Shown piece by piece: positions 46,616 through 56,056 of a DNA stretch of 64,000 bases. Origin of the DNA: Gordonia gummivorans (GTDB lineage Bacteria; Actinomycetota; Actinomycetes; Mycobacteriales; Mycobacteriaceae). The notes beneath the pieces were generated by a model that was not told the DNA's origin, did no database searches, and saw only the letters and a program-made list of their open reading frames with translations. Made by a program: the position numbers and the translations under genes. Numbering within the stretch: position 1 is the stretch's first letter; every line of letters begins with the position of its first letter. The DNA is taken from positions 16,793 through 80,792 of the forward strand of contig NZ_JAKWBF010000027.1 of the NCBI RefSeq assembly GCF_022513585.1. Direction: 5' to 3'.

Positions 46616-47869
46616 CTACGCTGCGCCGGGGATCTTGGCCAGCGCGGCGGGCAACGGGGTGATGAAGCCGCCGGTGACCGGTTGGGTCTTGTTGTTGGCG
46701 ACCACGTCGAACAGCAGCATCTCGGTGGTGCAGTTCGGCGAGGTGGCCTTACCGCAGTTGGCCAGCTTGGGTCCCAGGAAACTCTGGTAGTCCTTGACGG
46801 CCTTCAGGGCGGTGAGCACGACGGGCCCGGTGATGTCGGTGACCTTGGCGGCGTTCAGGATGTTCGCGAAGTCGGCCAGGATCGAGAAGGTGCCGTATCC
46901 GTAGAAGCCGGCATTGCCTTCCTGGTTGTCGATGAACTTCTGCGCGGTCGCCAGGTTGGTCTTGGCCGGCTCCGGCGCCGAATCAGCTGACGGCGGCTGC
47001 CAGATCGGCGAATACGTCTGTGCGCCAACGGCTTGGTCGCCGAGTTCACTGATGAAGTCGGTACATGCGGCCAGGAAGATGGTGCCCTTGTAGTTGATCG
47101 AACGCAGCGATTCGGCCAGCTTGGTGCAGGTGGAGTCCATCGGGGAGGTCATCAGACCGGTCGCAGCCGGATTGCCGTCGGCCAGCGTCGATGCCAGCTG
47201 AGTGAAGTTGGGGCCGGTTGCCGGGTAGTAGATGGCGTCGACCTTGATGCCGAGGAGCGCACCCATCGGCTTGAGTAGCTGGTCGAACACCACGTGAGCT
47301 TCCGGCAGATCGGCATTCGCGAGCTTCAGCGAGGTCTTGCCTGCCGCCTTCAGCTGCTGCATGAATCCGACGAGGAATGCCGCCGGCGGCGGTCCGAAGT
47401 ACACGCGGTTCGCCGTCTGGGCGCCGGTGGTCAGGTTGAACGGGATCTGCCCGACGAGGGGGATACCCGCGGCCGTCAGTGTTTTCAGCGCCGCGGCCGA
47501 CTGCGTGTTGTACGCGTCGATGGCGGCTACCACGCCCTGCTCCTGGAACTGGGTGGCGCAGGCGCTGGTCGATTCGGGGCTGGCCTGGTCGATGCCACAG
47601 TCGACGATCTCGATCGGTCGGCCGTTGATGCCGCCGATCTGGTTGTTGATGTAGTCGACGGCCGCGTTCTTGCCCACGGTCACACCGGGCTGCGGAACCG
47701 CTCCCAGACTGGGATTGAAAAGGCCGATCTTGATGGCATCACCGGACGCCTTGGTGCCGTTCTCGGCTGCGGAACCACCGCTGTCATCGTCCTGACTACA
47801 GGCTGCGAACGACAAGACGCAGGCCGCGGCCACGGCCATCGCGGCAACTCGACGGGCTCTCCAACGCAT
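46616..47869 (-). CDS. livK: Branched-chain amino acid-type solute-binding lipoprotein LivK
   Basis: A 417-residue type-1 periplasmic-binding-fold lipoprotein. The signal sequence ends in the lipobox LSFAAC with Cys24, followed by a Ser/Gly/Asp linker. The binding domain starts at IKIGLFNPSLGAVPQPG and contains GGINGRPIEIVDCGIDQ, QGVVAAIDAYNTQSAA and a C-terminal lobe from FLAACTDF. The relaxed match to true LivK suggests that the ligand need not be an amino acid. AAAGG upstream sets ATG 47869. It is the first gene of the operon. Confidence 0.88.
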   Translation of the reverse strand: MRWRARRVAAMAVAAACVLSFAACSQDDDSGGSAAENGTKASGDAIKIGLFNPSLGAVPQPGVTVGKNAAVDYINNQIGGINGRPIEIVDCGIDQASPESTSACATQFQEQGVVAAIDAYNTQSAAALKTLTAAGIPLVGQIPFNLTTGAQTANRVYFGPPPAAFLVGFMQQLKAAGKTSLKLANADLPEAHVVFDQLLKPMGALLGIKVDAIYYPATGPNFTQLASTLADGNPAATGLMTSPMDSTCTKLAESLRSINYKGTIFLAACTDFISELGDQAVGAQTYSPIWQPPSADSAPEPAKTNLATAQKFIDNQEGNAGFYGYGTFSILADFANILNAAKVTDITGPVVLTALKAVKDYQSFLGPKLANCGKATSPNCTTEMLLFDVVANNKTQPVTGGFITPLPAALAKIPGAA

Positions 47870-48100
47870 GAATGGTGCCTTTCCACTCTGATTCCGGGCA
47901 CGACGAATCAGCCCGGCGGGGCTACAAGAAATTGGGTTGGATTTCGCCGTCCGCCCAGCTAGACGACGCTGGCGGTCGGTGAGCCCAGACCGGATGTGAT
48001 GTGGGCCACTCGAAAAATAGCCCGCCCTTACGCGCGTGTCAAGCTGTTTGTCCAAATTCGATGGCGGGTGGTTTCGGGCCCCTTCAGGGCTTTTTCTGGG

Positions 48101-49237
48101 TCAATTGTCCGCTCGCGGTTGCTCATCGATTTCCGGCCGGATGCCGCCGTAAATCCCACGGTGAACAATCCACGGCCACAGCACTGTCTTGATCGACCAG
48201 CCGGGGAAGCGAAAGGCGCGGCCGTTGGGTGCGAACACCTCGAGTCCGTCGGGCTGCGGTCCGAGGACAGATCCCCACCGGCGCCGAGGCGGCCGGTACT
48301 CGCGCAGCCGCCGTCCGGCCAGATGTGCGCGCACATTGTGGGCGACGAGGCGGTCGGCACGATTGCGTGCGGACGACCGCAGCGGGTCGGTCGCGGCGAC
48401 GTCGCCGACCGCGAACACGTTGGGATGACCGGGAACTCGAAGGTCCGCGTCGACCTTGACGAAGCCGTCGTCGTCGAGGAGATCGGCGGGCAGCCATCCG
48501 GTGTTGGGCTGAGTCCGGCCGATCGCCCAGACGATTGCGTCCGCCGTTGCCGGCGACTGGCCGGTGGTCCACTCGATGGTTCCGGAGTCGATGTGATCGA
48601 GTGGCCCGCCGGTGGGGATCACCGCGCGATGCCCCGGATGCATCCGAACCCCAGCAGCGGCCAGACGCCGGCGGACCCGCGACCACGTTCGCCGGTGATG
48701 GCCGGTGAGTGCGGTGTCATGCGGGAAGTACAGGTCGACGGTCTTCTCCGGCCAGCCGAGGGCGATGTTGGCTGCCGCGCTCACGGCCGACGCCCCACCG
48801 CCCACCACCGCAACCGACGCGGCGTCTCGAATACGCCGATGGTTCTCGCTCAGTTGGTCTTTCACGGCTTGTGCCGTCTGGAGATCCGGGTTGCGCCAGA
48901 ATCCGTTTCGGGCGCCCGTGGCAATGATCGCGACGTCGAATCGCTCGACGCGGTGTTCGTCGTCGGGCCCGACGAGTTCGATTGTGCGAGAGCCCAGATC
49001 GATTCCGACGACCGATGCGCGGATGATGGTCGCCTTGTCGAGCCGGCGGTAGCGGCCGTAGTCGACGTCGTACTCACGCGACCACTCCTGGGGCCGGGCC
49101 AACCGCATCCCGAGTTCCTGCCCACTCACGAGGCCCTCCTTGGTGGAGATCCCGACCACCTCGACATGCGGCGAAAGGTGTATGGCGCACAGGGTTCCGG
49201 TGTCGCCGAGCCCGACGATCACCACGCGTGCGGTCAC
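48101..49237 (-). CDS. FAD-dependent pyridine nucleotide-disulfide-type oxidoreductase
   Basis: A 378-residue two-dinucleotide-fold flavoprotein related to type II NADH dehydrogenases and AIF-like reductases. The FAD site is VVIVGLGDTGTLCAIHL at the N-terminus; VAVVGGGASAVSAAANIALG is the NAD(P)H site; the FAD-closing motif is HPNVFAVGDVAATDP. The first fold has GLGDTG where GGG-G is usual. GTG 49237 is 4 nt after the stop of the upstream membrane reductase gene, so they form an operon. The electron acceptor is unknown. Confidence 0.82.
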   Translation of the reverse strand: MTARVVIVGLGDTGTLCAIHLSPHVEVVGISTKEGLVSGQELGMRLARPQEWSREYDVDYGRYRRLDKATIIRASVVGIDLGSRTIELVGPDDEHRVERFDVAIIATGARNGFWRNPDLQTAQAVKDQLSENHRRIRDAASVAVVGGGASAVSAAANIALGWPEKTVDLYFPHDTALTGHHRRTWSRVRRRLAAAGVRMHPGHRAVIPTGGPLDHIDSGTIEWTTGQSPATADAIVWAIGRTQPNTGWLPADLLDDDGFVKVDADLRVPGHPNVFAVGDVAATDPLRSSARNRADRLVAHNVRAHLAGRRLREYRPPRRRWGSVLGPQPDGLEVFAPNGRAFRFPGWSIKTVLWPWIVHRGIYGGIRPEIDEQPRADN

Positions 49238-49241
49238 GTGT

Positions 49242-50129
49242 TCAGGCCTCGACCCGATTGCGTGGCGGTCGGGGCAGAAACACCGACACCCGGGCGACGA
49301 CATCGGCGTAGGCGGGCCGGCGGTCGAGGCTGCGCTGTTCCATCATCGGGATGCTCGCGCCCAGGAACATGGCGAGCATGGCGGCCGCGCCCGCGAACAT
49401 CCACCACCAACTGGTCGGCGCAACCGCGATTCCGAACAACGCCAACGCAACCCAGAAGGAGAACTCGCCGAAGTAATTCGGATGCCGAGACCAGCTCCAG
49501 ACTCCGCGGTCCATCACGGCTCCCTCGGTCGCCGAGCGGGTGAAGCTCTGCAACTGCCGGTCGGCGACAGTTTCGAGCGTGATCGCCGCACCGCCGACGG
49601 CAAACGCCACCCAGGTCAACCACCCGATCTCGTCGGCGGAATGCGTCACGGCCACATAGACGGGCAGCATGCCGAGAAACACTTGCAGCGTCGGAATCAC
49701 ATGGATGGCAACGAGATCCACGACGAACTCACCTCGTCCGGCGCGGGCGCGCAGCATCGGATAGCGCCAGTCCTCGTGATGCAGGCCGGGGAACGTGCGC
49801 ACCCAATTGGCGGTCAGGCGTATCGCCCAGACGAAGACGATGATCGCGACCAGCCAGCAATGCACCGCGTCGAGGCCGGCATCGCCGCGTGCCCACCAGA
49901 ACACCAGCAGCAGCGGCGGGATGACGCTCCAATAGGCGTCGTAGAAGCTCGAATTGTGGTGCACTCGACTGAATCCGAAGATCAGAATGGTGGCCAACAG
50001 GTCGGCGATCAGCGTGTCCAGCCAGAGTTGTCCGGTCTCTGGTCCCCACAGCAACCACGCGAGCCCGACGGCAACGGCGACCACATAGGCGAGGCTGATC
50101 CTTTGAAATGCTGACGATCTCGACACCAC
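49242..50129 (-). CDS. DUF1295-type membrane protein (steroid 5-alpha-reductase/ICMT-like)
   Basis: A 295-residue membrane protein with about eight helices. The C-terminal signature GVWSWSRHPNYFGEFSFWVA is that of DUF1295 and steroid 5-alpha-reductase-like proteins, where the Arg-His-Pro-Asn-Tyr segment binds NADPH or a methyl donor. HHEDWRYPMLRAR in the middle is also family-typical. Whether it reduces a steroid, an isoprenoid or another lipid is unknown. The neighbouring flavoprotein could provide electrons, but this is speculative. GTG 50129 is used, with GTG 50126 as an alternative. Confidence 0.8.
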   Translation of the reverse strand: MVSRSSAFQRISLAYVVAVAVGLAWLLWGPETGQLWLDTLIADLLATILIFGFSRVHHNSSFYDAYWSVIPPLLLVFWWARGDAGLDAVHCWLVAIIVFVWAIRLTANWVRTFPGLHHEDWRYPMLRARAGRGEFVVDLVAIHVIPTLQVFLGMLPVYVAVTHSADEIGWLTWVAFAVGGAAITLETVADRQLQSFTRSATEGAVMDRGVWSWSRHPNYFGEFSFWVALALFGIAVAPTSWWWMFAGAAAMLAMFLGASIPMMEQRSLDRRPAYADVVARVSVFLPRPPRNRVEA

Positions 50130-50153
50130 TGGAACCCTATAGCCACTCCGTGG

Positions 50154-51068
50154 TCACGCGTCGGCGAATTCGCGCGCAACTGAAGCAACGTCGCGCAGCT
50201 GGCCCGGGTCTGCGTCGGTCGGGATGAGAACGACCTCGTCGGTGCCGATCTCGGCGAACGCCTGCAGGGTCTGGGCAAGCTGCGCGGGCGTTCCGGCGAA
50301 GCCGGTGGTCGGTGCCATCGCGTCGACGAAGTCGGCCGGAATCCAGTTCATGTAGTGGCGCAGGTGTCGGTGTATCTGTGTGCGGGGTATCTGGGCGCGG
50401 GCCCGATCCTCGTCGCCGAGGGCGAACCAGAACGAGGTGGCCAGGTGCGGGTGCGGCTTGTCGAGTTCGGACCAGGATCGCAGTGCGACGTCGAAGAGTT
50501 GGCGCTGCTGGCCGACATCGAGGTCCAGGGTGACCCCGGCGACCCCCGACGCCCAGTGCGATGCGCTGCGAATCGTTCGGGGTCCCGTGGTTCCGACATG
50601 CAGTTCGGGGCCGCCGGGTCGCGTCGTCGGTGGGCCGACCGGGCGGACCGAGTCGGTGACGTGTTCGCCTGCCCACACCCGGCGCATGATCTCGACGGCG
50701 TCGGCCATTCCGCGCATGGTCTGGGTGGCAACGTCCGCGCCGACGGCTCGGTAGTCCTCGTGCCGTCCGCCCACGCCGAGACCCACCGTCAGTCTTCCGT
50801 CGCACAGCATGTCGCCGGTCGCCAGTGCTTTGGCGAGCATCACGGGGTCGTGGAGTTGTGGCACCACAACCGTGGTGACGAGCCGAACGCGATGCGTCCA
50901 GGCGGCCAACGCCCCCAAGAGGGTGAGCGCATCGGGATTGTCGAAGGCTATGCGCTCTCCCCAGCACAGTGACGAGAACGGACCCGCGTCGATGGTCTCG
51001 GCCCACGTGCGCAGGAGTGTCGCGTCGAGGCCGGGTTCCATCACCGGCATTGTCATCCCGATCTGCAT
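50154..51068 (-). CDS. Luciferase-like (probably F420-dependent) oxidoreductase
   Basis: A 304-residue LLM-class TIM-barrel protein. It begins MQIGMTMPVMEPGLDATLLR and contains LCWGERIAFDNPDALTLLGA, VRLVTTVVVPQLHDPVMLAK, LTVGLGVGGRHEDYRAVG and VEIMRRVWAGEHV. This pattern is typical of actinobacterial F420-dependent LLM proteins, although FMN use cannot be excluded. The start lies 13 nt after the DUF427 stop. It could draw F420H2 produced by Fgd. Substrate unknown. Confidence 0.85.
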   Translation of the reverse strand: MQIGMTMPVMEPGLDATLLRTWAETIDAGPFSSLCWGERIAFDNPDALTLLGALAAWTHRVRLVTTVVVPQLHDPVMLAKALATGDMLCDGRLTVGLGVGGRHEDYRAVGADVATQTMRGMADAVEIMRRVWAGEHVTDSVRPVGPPTTRPGGPELHVGTTGPRTIRSASHWASGVAGVTLDLDVGQQRQLFDVALRSWSELDKPHPHLATSFWFALGDEDRARAQIPRTQIHRHLRHYMNWIPADFVDAMAPTTGFAGTPAQLAQTLQAFAEIGTDEVVLIPTDADPGQLRDVASVAREFADA

Positions 51069-51081
51069 GTGTGCGAGTCGG

Positions 51082-51480
51082 TCAGCGCTGTCGATTCGGC
51101 GCGCCGGCCACGAGTTCGATGTCGACCACATCCGGATAGAACGCCACGTGCCCGGCGATCTCCGACACGGCTGCATGTGGCTCGTCGTAATACCAAACCT
51201 TGTTGTCCCGCAAGGTGTCAGCGTCGGTGCGCAGTCCGTGGTAGTGCGCCACACCCTTGTACGGGCAGTAGGTGGTGTGCGCGCTTGCTGTGAGTAGATC
51301 CGCGCCGACCGCGTCCCGGGGGATGTAGTACACCGGGGGATAGGACGACTCCTGCAACACCAGGGCGGCGTCGGTGACCGCGACGACAGTGTCCCCGGCC
51401 GTCACGCGGACGGTTCCCGGTGCGGGCGAGATGGTGATCGGATGGCGCGCATCCGGAATGAGTACTTGACGGTCGGTCAT
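51082..51480 (-). CDS. DUF427 protein
   Basis: A 132-residue beta-rich protein with the DUF427 signature: VVAVTDAALVLQESSYPPVY, YIPRDAV, then TTYCPYKGVAHYHGL and VAFYPDVVDI near the end. Function unknown in the family. GAAGGGA upstream supports ATG 51480. Cotranscribed with the LLM oxidoreductase gene downstream. Confidence 0.88.
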   Translation of the reverse strand: MTDRQVLIPDARHPITISPAPGTVRVTAGDTVVAVTDAALVLQESSYPPVYYIPRDAVGADLLTASAHTTYCPYKGVAHYHGLRTDADTLRDNKVWYYDEPHAAVSEIAGHVAFYPDVVDIELVAGAPNRQR

Positions 51481-51504
51481 GGCGGGTCCCTTCGGCATAC
51501 AGCG

Positions 51505-51538
51505 GCCACCCGCCCGAGCGTACGCCCGAGCGGGTGGC
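51505..51538 (-). terminator. Hairpin terminator after the MFS gene at 51566
   Basis: GCCACCCGC (51505-51513) pairs perfectly with GCGGGTGGC (51530-51538), and the loop contains a second short palindrome around CGTACG. It lies 28 nt after the MFS stop. There is no T-tract, as is common for actinobacterial terminators. Confidence 0.6.
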
Positions 51539-51565
51539 TGTTGCGGAGGGATTCACACAGAGGGA

Positions 51566-53083
51566 TCACGCAGCCACGTGGACCGCGTTCTGGGTTTCGT
51601 CACCCATGTCGGATGCCTTCAGGCGCATCATGAACACTGCGACGATCAGTGCCAGGACGAAGAAGCCTGCGCCCCAATAGAATGCGACGTCGTAGCTGTA
51701 GATGCTCGCTTCCTTGAAGGCGGCCGAACCGATCGGGGCCTGGCTTCCGGGGTGGCGGGCCAGAACCTGCGCGACGATGGTGGACAGGAGTGCGAGACCC
51801 ACCGAGCCGCCGATCTGCTGGCCGGTGTTGAGCAGCGCACTGGCCACGCCGGCGTCGCGCTCCTCGATGCGATGCAGGGCCACCGACTGCATCGAGACAA
51901 AGATCAGTCCCATGCCGCCGGCGATCAGCACCTCGGCGGGCAGGACATTCACGAGCCATGTGCTGTCGGAGTCGAGTTGCGCGAGGTAGAGCAGTCCGAC
52001 GATGCCGAGCACGGTGCCGGTGATGGTCGGGATGCGCGGCCCGATCCGTGGCAGAAGCGAACTCGCGATACCGGCGGCGACGATGATCGCGGCCGGGAAC
52101 GGGAGAAAGGCGATCCCCGCGTCGAGTGGCTTGTAGCCCAACGTGTTCTGCATGTAGTAGCTCAAGAACATGAACACCGCGAACATCGGGATCGGGATGA
52201 TCAGCGACAGCAGATAGGCGCCTCCACGATTGATCTCACCCGGAATCCGCAGCGGCAGAAGTGGATTGGCCGATCGGCTCTCGATGAAGACAAAGGCCGA
52301 CAACAGGGTTGCGGAGAGCACGAACAAAGTGATCGTCGACGCCGACGACCAGCCGGCTTCCGCCGCCCGGGTGAAGCCGTACACCAGGCTGATCAGGCCG
52401 AGGGTGGCAGTGAATGCGCCGGGGAGGTCGTAACCGCGCCCGCGAGTAGCGGGCAGGTCGCGGGCAACGAGGACCACCGCGCCGACCGCCGCGATCACCG
52501 CGATCGGAGCGTTCACCAGCAACGTCCACCGCCACGAGAGGTACTCCGTGAGGGCGCCGCCGGCGATCAGGCCGATGGCCGCGCCGCCGCCGGACACCGC
52601 GGCATACACGGCGAATGCCCGTGCACGTTCCTTCTGTTCGACGAAGGTGACGGTGATCAGTGACAGTGCTGCCGGAGCGAGGATCGCGGCGAACGCCCCC
52701 TGCAGGGCGCGGCCGCCGAAGAACGACACGCTGTCCCAGGCCAGTCCGGCCAAGGCGGACGATGCCGCGAAGCCGACCAGGCCGATGAGGAACATGCGTC
52801 GTCGGCCCAGGTAGTCGGCGAGGCGGCCACCGAGCAGCAGCATTCCGCCGAAGATCAGGGTGTATGCCGTCATCGCCCACTGACGGTTGGCGTCGGAGAT
52901 CTCGAGGTCGACCTGGGCGAACGGGAGGGCGATGGTGACGATCGTGGCGTCGAGCACCACCATCAGCTGGGCGAGGGCGATGACGCCCAGCGCCCACCAT
53001 CGGCGATTGGAGTGGTCGATGACGACGTCGTCGTCGATCCGTGGTTCGGGTGGGGATGCTTGCAGGACTTGAGTTTCCGTCAT
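51566..53083 (-). CDS. MFS multidrug exporter, DHA2 type
   Basis: A 505-residue 14-helix transporter. Landmarks are ALAQLMVVLDATIVTIALPF in helix 1 (with the DHA2 motif LDATIVTIALP), the loop GGRLADYLGRRRMFLIG, and AAVSGGGAAIGLIAGGALTE as motif C. It is divergent from a TetR gene whose product probably represses it, the classical drug-efflux arrangement. ATG 53083 was chosen; an upstream in-frame start at 53128 would lie within the promoter. A promoter is visible at 53129-53158. Confidence 0.9.
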   Translation of the reverse strand: MTETQVLQASPPEPRIDDDVVIDHSNRRWWALGVIALAQLMVVLDATIVTIALPFAQVDLEISDANRQWAMTAYTLIFGGMLLLGGRLADYLGRRRMFLIGLVGFAASSALAGLAWDSVSFFGGRALQGAFAAILAPAALSLITVTFVEQKERARAFAVYAAVSGGGAAIGLIAGGALTEYLSWRWTLLVNAPIAVIAAVGAVVLVARDLPATRGRGYDLPGAFTATLGLISLVYGFTRAAEAGWSSASTITLFVLSATLLSAFVFIESRSANPLLPLRIPGEINRGGAYLLSLIIPIPMFAVFMFLSYYMQNTLGYKPLDAGIAFLPFPAAIIVAAGIASSLLPRIGPRIPTITGTVLGIVGLLYLAQLDSDSTWLVNVLPAEVLIAGGMGLIFVSMQSVALHRIEERDAGVASALLNTGQQIGGSVGLALLSTIVAQVLARHPGSQAPIGSAAFKEASIYSYDVAFYWGAGFFVLALIVAVFMMRLKASDMGDETQNAVHVAA

Positions 53084-53128
53084 GGTGACACCTGAGGTCG
53101 TGAGGGGATCGTGCTGCGTACCTTCCAA

Positions 53129-53158
53129 ATAATGGCAGAGTCAGACAGAAGTCGTCAA
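53129..53158 (-). promoter_or_regulatory. Promoter of the MFS exporter gene
   Basis: On the minus strand -35 TTGACG (53158-53153), an 18-bp spacer and -10 CATTAT (53134-53129). The region faces the divergent TetR promoter and is the obvious place for its operator; no strong dyad stands out. Confidence 0.55.
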
Positions 53159-53196
53159 GAGACAAATCGCAGAGCAAGACAATTGGCATCAGGTGC

Positions 53197-53202
53197 TACA
53201 AT
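53197..53202 (+). promoter_or_regulatory. -10 hexamer of the TetR gene at 53210
   Basis: TACAAT, 7 nt before the ATG at 53210; the closest match to the consensus among the leaderless candidates. Confidence 0.55.
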
Positions 53203-53209
53203 CCGGACC

Positions 53210-53854
53210 ATGATGTGCGCGAAGGGTCAACCCGGCCTGCGGGAACGCAAGAAGATGCAGACCCGCTCGGCGTTGATCTCCGCCGCGCTCGAGCTGTGTG
53301 ACCAGCAAGGATTCGACGCGACGACCGTCGAGCAGATCGCGGATTCCGTCGACATCTCGCCGCGGACGTTCAACCGCTACTTCGCCACCAAGGAGGACGT
53401 GGTTCTCGGACCGATCGAGGAACTCGTGACCGCCGTCGTTGCTGCCCTCGACGCACAGCCGAAGACGGGCAACGAGCTCGACGCACTGTGCGCGGCCCAT
53501 GTGCAGGTGTTCGAAGAGGCGGCGAGCCAGGACCCGCCGTCTCCGCTGTTCGAACAGTTCATGGTGATGAACCGAATTGTCGCTGCCTCTCCCGCCGTCC
53601 GTGCGCGCAGCGTGGAGATGGGGGAGTGGAAGACGCAGGCCATCCGCAGCAAGGTGGCCCAGCGCATGGGTCTCGCCGACGACGACATGCGTGTCCGCGT
53701 CGTCATGTCCACCTACGGCGCGCTGATGCAACTCGCGATGGACCAGTGGGATATGAGCGGTGACGCCGACAGCGGTGTGGTGATGCTCGACTGCGCCAAG
53801 TCGATCAAGGCAACTTATGCGACATTTCGGGAGATGGTGCCCGGCAGTCACTAG
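53210..53854 (+). CDS. TetR-family regulator of the divergent exporter
   Basis: A 214-residue regulator. The helix-turn-helix reads ATTVEQIADSVDISPRTFNR followed by YFATKEDVVLGP, typical of TetR proteins that control efflux pumps. The C-terminal domain carries the ligand pocket. ATG 53210 and ATG 53213 are adjacent; the first fits the 7-nt spacing to TACAAT. Likely represses the MFS gene at 51566 and its own transcription. Confidence 0.85.
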   Translation: MMCAKGQPGLRERKKMQTRSALISAALELCDQQGFDATTVEQIADSVDISPRTFNRYFATKEDVVLGPIEELVTAVVAALDAQPKTGNELDALCAAHVQVFEEAASQDPPSPLFEQFMVMNRIVAASPAVRARSVEMGEWKTQAIRSKVAQRMGLADDDMRVRVVMSTYGALMQLAMDQWDMSGDADSGVVMLDCAKSIKATYATFREMVPGSH

Positions 53855-54028
53855 GTGACGGCCGGTCGTGCGAAGCGCTCGGCGGACTCGCATCAAGTGG
53901 TCACGAATTCGGCCGACGCTCAACAAATCGCATGTGAACAGGCGACAATCGCATGACGTGGGCATGAAGCGTCCTCACCTCGGACTCCCGCCCGACGCAC
54001 CGGCAACAGACCTGGAGAAATCGGCGAC

Positions 54029-55273
54029 ATGACCACACCATCGGCTGGCTACGGCGTCCACTCCGAAGTCGGGAGACTGCGCAAGGTGCTGGTGTGCGCC
54101 CCAGGTCTCGCGCACGAGCGACTGACCCCCACCAACGCCGACGACCTGCTCTTCGACGACGTGCTGTGGGTGCAGAACGCGAAACGGGACCACTTCGACT
54201 TCGTCACCAAGTTGCGCGACCGGGGCGTCGACGTGGTGGAACTGCACAACGTGCTCACCGAGACGATGGACAACCCCGAAGCGCGGTCGTGGTTGCTCGA
54301 TCGCAAGATCGTCGCCAACGAAACCGGTTTGGGTCTCGTCGCTGCGACGCGCGAGTTCCTCGACGAACTCGACTCCCGAGATCTGGTCACATTCCTGATC
54401 GGCGGCCTGTCCACGGTGGATCTGCCCGCCGAACTCCGGCCGAACTACATGTCCATCGTCGACGAGGCCACCGGGCTCGGCGAGTACCTCATGCCGCCGC
54501 TGCCCAACACGCTCTACACCCGGGACACCACGTGCTGGGTGTATGGCGGGGTGACTCTCAACCCGTTGTTCTGGCCGGCCCGGCATCACGAGACCCTGCT
54601 GATGAAGGCGATCTACGAGTATCACCCCGACTTCGTGGGCTCCACAGTGTGGTGGGGAGATCCCGAAAAGCATTGGGGTGCAGCCTCGATCGAGGGCGGC
54701 GATGTGCTCGTGCCGGGGAATGGTGTGGTTCTCATCGGGATGAGTGAACGAACATCGCGTCAGGCGATCACGCAGGTGGCCCGCGAACTGTTCGCGAAGG
54801 GCGCGGCCGAGAAGGTTGTTGTCGCGGGTATGCCCAAGCTGCGATCTGCCATGCATCTCGACACGGTCTTCACCTTTGCCGATCGCGACCTCGTCTCGGT
54901 GTACCCGGGCATCATCGACTCGGTCCGGCCGTTCACGCTGGTCCCCTCCGACAAGGACCCCGGTGTCGAGGTGATCGCCGAGGCCGACCACTTCCTCAAG
55001 GTCGTGCAGCGCGCCCTCGACCTCGACGGCCTGCGCGTCGTGGAGGCCGGGGGCACCGCCTACGCGTCGGAGCGTCAGCAGTGGGACAGCGGCAACAACC
55101 TCGTCGCCGTCGAACCCGGTGTGGTGTTCGCCTACGACCGCAACACCTACACGAATGCGCTGCTCCGCAAGCAGGGTGTCGAGGTGATCACGATCGTCGG
55201 CGCCGAACTCGGCCGCGGCCGCGGTGGCGGCCATTGCATGACCTGCCCACTCATCCGCGATCCGCTCGAGTAA
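54029..55273 (+). CDS. arcA: Arginine deiminase
   Basis: A 414-residue guanidino-group hydrolase converting arginine to citrulline and ammonia. The catalytic Cys403 is in [13 protein letters not shown] at the C-terminus. The active-site Asp/Glu/His motifs are [18 protein letters not shown] and [11 protein letters not shown]. The N-terminus [20 protein letters not shown] is typical. CTGGAGAAA lies upstream of ATG 54029. No arcB or arcC is adjacent, so it may serve in arginine breakdown or acid resistance alone. The 174 nt before it contain no other gene. Confidence 0.95.
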   Translation: MTTPSAGYGVHSEVGRLRKVLVCAPGLAHERLTPTNADDLLFDDVLWVQNAKRDHFDFVTKLRDRGVDVVELHNVLTETMDNPEARSWLLDRKIVANETGLGLVAATREFLDELDSRDLVTFLIGGLSTVDLPAELRPNYMSIVDEATGLGEYLMPPLPNTLYTRDTTCWVYGGVTLNPLFWPARHHETLLMKAIYEYHPDFVGSTVWWGDPEKHWGAASIEGGDVLVPGNGVVLIGMSERTSRQAITQVARELFAKGAAEKVVVAGMPKLRSAMHLDTVFTFADRDLVSVYPGIIDSVRPFTLVPSDKDPGVEVIAEADHFLKVVQRALDLDGLRVVEAGGTAYASERQQWDSGNNLVAVEPGVVFAYDRNTYTNALLRKQGVEVITIVGAELGRGRGGGHCMTCPLIRDPLE

Positions 55274-55287
55274 CCGCTGCCGAGTCC

Positions 55288-55370
55288 TCCCGCCTCCACG
55301 ACGCCACCCCATCCGCTGCCTGAGGTGCGACGAGCGCTAGCGAGGCGCCTCGAAGGCCTGGTGAGACGAC
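55288..55370 (+). repeat. Repeat modules shared with the 4.3-4.5 kb gap
   Basis: TCCCGCCTCCACGA followed by CGCCACCCC and GCGCCTCGAAGGCCTGGTGA, in the same order as at 4339-4464 but with a different middle. It follows arcA directly. Confidence 0.55.
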
Positions 55371-55428
55371 CTCGCAATCGGGACGTTGTGCCCTGGATCA
55401 CATGTCCGCGCAGGAGGACCATCAAAGT

Positions 55429-55971
55429 ATGGGCAAGGTACTCGTCGCATATGCGAGCAAGCATCATTCGACCGCGGAGATAGCCGAGGCCATCGCCGCC
55501 GAGTTGCGGATACAGGGGCTCGACGCCGATTGCACCGACGTCAGCGCGGACACCGTGACCGGATACGACGCGGTGATTCTCGGCAGTGCCGTCTACGCCG
55601 GCCGCTGGCTCAAGGATGCGCACCGCTTCCTGAAACACCATCGCGACGATCTCGTGCGTATTCCGTTCTGGATCTTCAGTTCCGGGCCGGTGGGCGAGAA
55701 CGTCGAGGAGGACCTCGCCGAGAACTCGAATTGGCTGGAACCCCACAAGGTGCTCGACCTCGCCGAATCCATCGGGCTGCGCGGGCACACGGTGTTCGCC
55801 GGCCGGATGCCCACAGATCCGCACGGTTTCATCGAGAAGTCCATGGTGAAGCGCACTCCCGAGGAGTTACGCGACGCCCGAGACTGGGACGCGATCCGTC
55901 GTTGGGCCGACGACGTTGCCGCGGCCCTTGCCGCGAGTAGTGGTACCACCGCCGCCCCGTCGCAGCACTAG
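55429..55971 (+). CDS. Flavodoxin-domain protein
   Basis: A 180-residue flavodoxin-fold protein (flavodoxin_5/HemG-like). The FMN loop is in VLVAYASKHHSTAEIAEAIA, YDAVILGSAVYAGRWLKDA is the second FMN contact, and FWIFSSGPVGE follows. It may act as a protoporphyrinogen or menaquinone-dependent oxidase or as an electron carrier. I chose ATG 55429, preceded by AGGAGG at 55411; ATG 55402 is in frame but overlaps that site. It is not coupled to arcA. Confidence 0.82.
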   Translation: MGKVLVAYASKHHSTAEIAEAIAAELRIQGLDADCTDVSADTVTGYDAVILGSAVYAGRWLKDAHRFLKHHRDDLVRIPFWIFSSGPVGENVEEDLAENSNWLEPHKVLDLAESIGLRGHTVFAGRMPTDPHGFIEKSMVKRTPEELRDARDWDAIRRWADDVAAALAASSGTTAAPSQH

Positions 55972-56056
55972 TCGGTCGTTCGACTCCTTCCCAGCGCAAC
56001 GTCCGCGGAGTACCGTGAAGCCGCACAAGTGCCGTCGGGACAAGGGAGTCGGGGCC

